NCBI GenBank assembly: GCA_002315505.1
Contig: DCGX01000084.1
Span: forward strand, 1-8,189
Length of the DNA stretch: 8,189 bases
DNA from: Ruminococcaceae bacterium UBA1767
GTDB lineage: Bacteria > Bacillota > Clostridia > Oscillospirales > Acutalibacteraceae
Direction: 5' to 3'
The translations under genes and the position numbers were made by a program. Numbering within the stretch: the first letter of the stretch is position 1; each line of letters begins with the position of its first letter. Positions 5,836 through 8,189 of the stretch are shown piece after piece. The notes below the pieces were generated by a model. That model saw nothing but the letters and a program-made list of their open reading frames with translations. It was not told the origin of the DNA and ran no database searches.

Positions 5836-6750
5836 TTACAATTCTTTTGCACGGCGTCTGAGTGTAATAAGGACGGTGGCCGAAATTGCCAGAGCTCCGT
5901 AAACAGCCAATATGATTATTTGTTCTGAGGGCTGATATGTATGTGTTCCGCTTACAAGAATATTGCCGACTTCTTTGCCGATTTCGGTTTTTATTTCTTC
6001 GGGCACTCCGACAAATCCGGTTTGCAGAATCTGCTCAGTGCAGACGGTTCTCAGAGCAGCGGCTCCCTGAAGGAAGGGGAAAATGCGCAGAACGGTCTGA
6101 AGTCCGTCACCGAAGGATGAAACCGGAACGTACGAGCCAGCCAGAAATCCGCTCAACGTTCCGACTATGGTCTGCAGTGCCGACCAGCTTCCCATTGAAT
6201 GGAAAAACGTTGCAACTGCCATTGAAATGGCCGAAAAAGTCAGCGAGAATAAAGCAAGCAGTGCTGACAGTCTGTATATCTGTGCGAAGCTCAGCAGCTG
6301 CTTTCCTGTAACGGCAAGAAATCCTTCGGTGAAAGCAAGAGTGCAGATGCTGAGCCCAAAGGTGGCAAGCCAGGAAGACATAATATAACCGAGCGAAAGA
6401 ATCCATCTTTTGACCGGAGTGGAATAGAATACGGCAAGCTTGCCTGTCGCCTCGTCGCGTATCATTGAACCCATCATCATCATGCTTATGCTGACGCAGT
6501 TTATGAGGAGTACGCTGCCGAGAGTGCACATCGTTATGTAATATGAACAGTCAGCTTCGATTGCCTCGGCATCAAGTTCCGGGAGTGCCGTTTTAATATG
6601 GTCTGCGATTCCATCAGTATAAGCGTCACCGAGAAACGCAACCATAAGAACTATCAGAATTATCATGGACAGGAATGAGAAAAACACGGCGGAACGGTCT
6701 CTCAGATAATTTTTGATGTTTCTTCCCGTAAAATTCAACAGTGCTGTCAT
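5836..6750 (-). CDS. ABC-2 type exporter permease
   Basis: The 304-residue permease has six predicted membrane spans at about 21-40, 73-95, 116-140, 160-182, 188-208 and 277-297. A cytoplasmic segment after span 2 reads MIRDEATGKLAVFYSTPVKR (96-115), the typical ABC-2 'R(E/D)...G-L-...-S/TP' loop that contacts the ATPase. An extracytoplasmic loop of about 65 residues precedes the last span. This family exports drugs, antimicrobial peptides or lipid-linked compounds. ATG 6750 is chosen because it overlaps the ATPase stop as ATGA and AAAGGAG lies upstream; the longer frame begins at GTG 6762 directly against that ribosome site, which cannot work. Translation is thus coupled to the ATPase. Confidence 0.9.
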   Translation of the reverse strand: MTALLNFTGRNIKNYLRDRSAVFFSFLSMIILIVLMVAFLGDAYTDGIADHIKTALPELDAEAIEADCSYYITMCTLGSVLLINCVSISMMMMGSMIRDEATGKLAVFYSTPVKRWILSLGYIMSSWLATFGLSICTLAFTEGFLAVTGKQLLSFAQIYRLSALLALFSLTFSAISMAVATFFHSMGSWSALQTIVGTLSGFLAGSYVPVSSFGDGLQTVLRIFPFLQGAAALRTVCTEQILQTGFVGVPEEIKTEIGKEVGNILVSGTHTYQPSEQIIILAVYGALAISATVLITLRRRAKEL

Positions 6751-7631
6751 GCTTTTTCGCACTCCTTTCCCGACACGTTCAAAAACACGTCGTCCATTGT
6801 TCCCTGAATCACTTCAAAACCGGAAATGCTGTCTTCATACTGCTTCAGTATCGGCATAGCTTCCATACTGTTTTGAAGCTTGATTTCGCTGCCGAGCTTG
6901 TCAATCTCTGCTTCGTGTCCGGGTTTTGCATAAAGTCTGAGAGTATCCCGGGCATATTTTCCCTTGAGGTAAGCAGGAGTACCGCATTCGAGAATTTTGC
7001 CGCTGTCGATTATTGCGATTTTATCCGCCGGAGCTGCCTCTTCCATATAATGTGTGGTGAGAAAGACGGTCATACCGGTCTTTTTTCTTATTGAATTGAT
7101 GCACTCCCAGACGTTTCTGCGGGAGGCAGGGTCAAGACCCGTTGTCGGTTCATCGAGAAAAAGTATTTTCGGGTTGTTCATCAGGGCGGCTGCGATTTCG
7201 GCTTTCCGCTTCTGGCCTCCTGACAGCTTTGCATACCGTCTTGAAATAATTTCCTGCATTCCGAGCTCGTCGCAAAGCTCGCCGATGCGTCCGTTAATCT
7301 CTGCGCGGCTCATACCGAAGAGACTGCCGCGGTTTGAAAGATTTTCGCGGACACTCAAAAGGTCATCAAGGCAGTTGCCCTGTCGTACACAACCGATATA
7401 ATTGCGTATTTCTCTGTCATTTTTCCCCACTTCAAGTCCCGATATACGGATTGTCCCGCTTGTCGGTTTTAACAGAGTGCATAGCATATTGATTGTAGTG
7501 GATTTTCCGGCTCCGTTTATTCCGAGAAAGCCGAAAAGAGAGTTGTCTTCGATTTCAAATGAGATTCCGTCAACGGCTTTAACGTTGCCGTAGTGCTTAA
7601 CGAGATTATTGACCTCAATGACCGTTCCCAT
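6747..7631 (-). CDS. ABC exporter ATP-binding protein
   Basis: The 294-residue ATPase drives the permease encoded next to it. All motifs are intact: Walker A GINGAGKST (37-45), Q-loop Q84 in CVRQGN, signature LSGGQ (136-140), Walker B ILFLDE (156-161) with the D-loop GLDP, and the switch histidine H194 in TTHYMEE. After about residue 215 a C-terminal domain extends to DDVFLNVSGKE, typical of the drug-exporter (DrrA/CcmA-like) subgroup. GGAAGG lies eight to nine bases before the ATG. It is the first gene of the exporter operon, behind a near-perfect promoter and a direct-repeat operator. Substrate cannot be read from the sequence; antimicrobial export is the usual role of LytTR-linked pairs. 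Confidence 0.95.
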   Translation of the reverse strand: MGTVIEVNNLVKHYGNVKAVDGISFEIEDNSLFGFLGINGAGKSTTINMLCTLLKPTSGTIRISGLEVGKNDREIRNYIGCVRQGNCLDDLLSVRENLSNRGSLFGMSRAEINGRIGELCDELGMQEIISRRYAKLSGGQKRKAEIAAALMNNPKILFLDEPTTGLDPASRRNVWECINSIRKKTGMTVFLTTHYMEEAAPADKIAIIDSGKILECGTPAYLKGKYARDTLRLYAKPGHEAEIDKLGSEIKLQNSMEAMPILKQYEDSISGFEVIQGTMDDVFLNVSGKECEKA

Positions 7632-7664
7632 TCTGCATACCTTCCTTTGCGTTTTGTTGGTGCT

Positions 7665-7693
7665 ATTATAATATGCAGGCAGTTTTCAGTCAA
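7665..7693 (-). promoter_or_regulatory. Promoter of the ABC exporter operon
   Basis: On the minus strand TTGACT (7688-7693) and a perfect TATAAT (7665-7670) are separated by exactly 17 bp. The transcript would start about 25-30 bases before the ATPase ATG. Two direct repeats lie just upstream of the -35. Confidence 0.88.
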
Positions 7694-7701
7694 GCGATTT
7701 C

Positions 7702-7733
7702 GGGTGAGATGCGGTATCTGAGGGGTGAGTTGC
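7702..7733 (-). promoter_or_regulatory. Candidate LytTR operator: paired direct repeats
   Basis: On the plus strand GGGTGAGATGC (7702-7712) and GGGTGAGTTGC (7723-7733) match at 10 of 11 positions and are offset by exactly 21 bp. In the reading direction of the exporter they are GCAACTCACCC and GCATCTCACCC, the nearer ending 8 bp upstream of the -35. LytTR domains such as AgrA bind two direct repeats about 21 bp apart upstream of a -35 element, and a LytTR gene lies in the same cluster. Binding is inferred. Confidence 0.6.
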
Positions 7734-7814
7734 AAAAGACGGGGCTGAAAATGTTTTGTGACATACTATTAAATCAGCAAAGAAAAGTTCAATTTTGTAA
7801 AAAAAAGCAGGTGC

Positions 7815-7843
7815 TTGACACACGACCGTTCGCTTATTATAAT
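7815..7843 (+). promoter_or_regulatory. Perfect consensus sigma-A promoter facing right
   Basis: TTGACA (7815-7820) and TATAAT (7838-7843) match both consensus hexamers exactly with an ideal 17-bp spacer. A second TATAAT at 7862-7867 has no paired -35. The promoter fires away from the exporter operon into a region with no full-length gene. Its RNA would start near 7850 and could run to the hairpins at 8082-8160, about 300 bases. Confidence 0.8.
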
Positions 7844-7880
7844 ATGTGCTGACAATTGCGTTATAATATTGGAAGATGGA

Positions 7881-7905
7881 TGACAAGTGGACGGTTCTAT
7901 TGTCA
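7881..7905 (-). repeat. Palindromic repeat, copy 3 (inverted orientation)
   Basis: The 25-bp element begins TGACAAGTGGACGG and ends ATTGTCA. Its stem GATGACAA (7879-7886) pairs with TTGTCATC (7900-7907). Its reverse complement matches copies 1 and 2, including the shared AGATGACA entry. It lies in the leader of the transcript predicted from the promoter at 7815. Just downstream another inverted repeat, TTTGCACT (7909-7916) and AGTGCAAA (7933-7940), could form a second hairpin. Confidence 0.75.
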
Positions 7906-7942
7906 TCTTTTGCACTATTGTTAATTGAGCAAAGTGCAAATA

Positions 7943-8050
7943 ATGCATAAACATAAAATCAAAATGTGCAAAAAATGCAATTTTACATTATCCCGGGATG
8001 TTCCTGCACTGAAAGAGATTTTGAATAATGCGATGGATGAGTGCAACTAA
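7943..8050 (+). pseudogene. Possible C-terminal relic of an IS605-type TnpB
   Basis: A 35-codon ORF from ATG 7943 to TAA 8050 contains MCKKCNFTLSRDVPALKEIL. The spacing C-x2-C-x5-RD followed by a helix ending IL-x2-A matches the end of the TnpB/OrfB zinc ribbon, where the RD aspartate is the last RuvC-type catalytic residue. A full TnpB has about 350-400 residues and a second CxxC upstream; neither is present. No ribosome site precedes the ATG, and a possible GTG at 7934 is no better. The frame continues for 13 sense codons after the TAA, which could be decayed coding sequence. Alternatively it is an independent small cysteine-containing peptide expressed from the strong promoter at 7815. Confidence 0.4.
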
Positions 8051-8081
8051 CCAAATGCAGAATGGAAAATAACCAAAACAA

Positions 8082-8121
8082 GGCGATGTTAAAAAAGTCA
8101 TCGACTTTTTTAACAGTCGCC
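8082..8121. repeat. Long hairpin-forming inverted repeat
   Basis: GGCGATGTTAAAAAAGTC (8082-8099) pairs with its complement at 8103-8121 around a 3-base loop (ATC). The stem is 18 bp with one bulged base (G8116). The inner 13 bp are perfect. Such a stem would fold strongly in RNA and could extrude as a cruciform. It may be a terminator, a transposon-end structure or part of a small interspersed palindromic element. The minus-strand reading frame across it is judged an artefact of the repeat. Confidence 0.75.
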
Positions 8122-8135
8122 GGCAAATTGCCCCT

Positions 8136-8160
8136 CGGCGGCAACCCGCGCCGCCGTTTT
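8136..8160 (+). terminator. GC-rich hairpin with T-run, probable terminator
   Basis: CGGCGGC (8136-8142) pairs perfectly with GCCGCCG (8150-8156) around a 7-base loop and is followed by TTTT. An outer pairing, GGCAAA (8122-8127) with TTTGCC (8158-8163), can extend it. It directly follows the long hairpin at 8082-8121 and would end a transcript from the promoter at 7815. The last 25 bases of the window are AT-rich, with nothing recognisable. Confidence 0.6.
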
Positions 8161-8189
8161 GCCATAAAGTACTCAATTTAATAATAAAA

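Noticed and set aside
5836..6762. Longer permease reading frame starting at GTG 6762
   Set aside because: The ribosome site directly abuts that GTG; ATG 6750 overlaps the ATPase stop as ATGA with acceptable spacing.
140..7905. CRISPR-like array from the repeated TGACAA motif
   Set aside because: The three copies are thousands of bases apart, differ in orientation and have no regular spacers or cas genes.
7983..8165. Minus-strand 60-codon ORF beginning MAKRRRG
   Set aside because: Its sequence is produced by the two hairpins at 8082-8163, and no ribosome site is seen; treated as repeat-derived.

Overview
The window looks like chromosomal accessory DNA from an anaerobic low-to-mid GC Bacillota, most likely a Clostridia (Ruminococcaceae/Oscillospiraceae-like) genome. 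Reasons: strong AGGAGG-type ribosome sites, several near-consensus sigma-A promoters, a stand-alone LytTR regulator paired with a DUF3021 membrane protein, and a short TGACAA...TTGTCA palindrome of a type I associate with clostridial genomes. No rRNA, tRNA, CRISPR array or intact mobile element is visible. Base composition is mosaic: the genes at 313-804 and 3330-4010 are visibly AT-rich, whereas 989-1198 and 4071-4760 are GC-rich, so the left half looks assembled from pieces of different origin.

Layout. 1-71 is probably the 3' tip of a gene, closed by a strong hairpin terminator (82-127). 140-164 is the first palindromic repeat. 313-804 is an SF0329-like protein of unknown role. 989-1198 is a small GC-rich orphan ORF. 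1285-1947 encodes a seven-helix membrane protein. 2121-2240 could encode a 39-residue single-span membrane peptide. 2332-3198 encodes a secreted lipoprotein with its own extended -10 promoter. 3281-3305 is the second palindromic repeat, lying at the start of a divergent CPBP/Abi-type membrane protein gene (3330-4010). All of these are on the plus strand.

From 4071 to 7631 everything is on the minus strand. A PepE/S51-type serine peptidase (4071-4760) stands alone. The main functional block reads right to left: an ABC ATPase (6747-7631) and its ABC-2 permease (5836-6750), coupled by an ATGA overlap, then a LytTR DNA-binding regulator (5327-5770) and a DUF3021 four-helix membrane protein (4872-5288) behind their own promoter. 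The last two form what is known in streptococci as a LytTR regulatory system: a cytoplasmic activator held in check by a membrane partner. The exporter promoter (TTGACT-17-TATAAT) carries, 8 bp upstream of its -35, two copies of an 11-bp direct repeat spaced exactly 21 bp apart. That is the geometry expected for a LytTR operator, so I infer that the LytTR protein controls the exporter.

7694-8189 has no full-length gene. It holds the operator, a perfect consensus promoter firing to the right (7815-7843), the third palindromic repeat, a 35-codon ORF that looks like the zinc-ribbon tail of an IS605-type TnpB protein, and two consecutive hairpins, one very long and one terminator-like.
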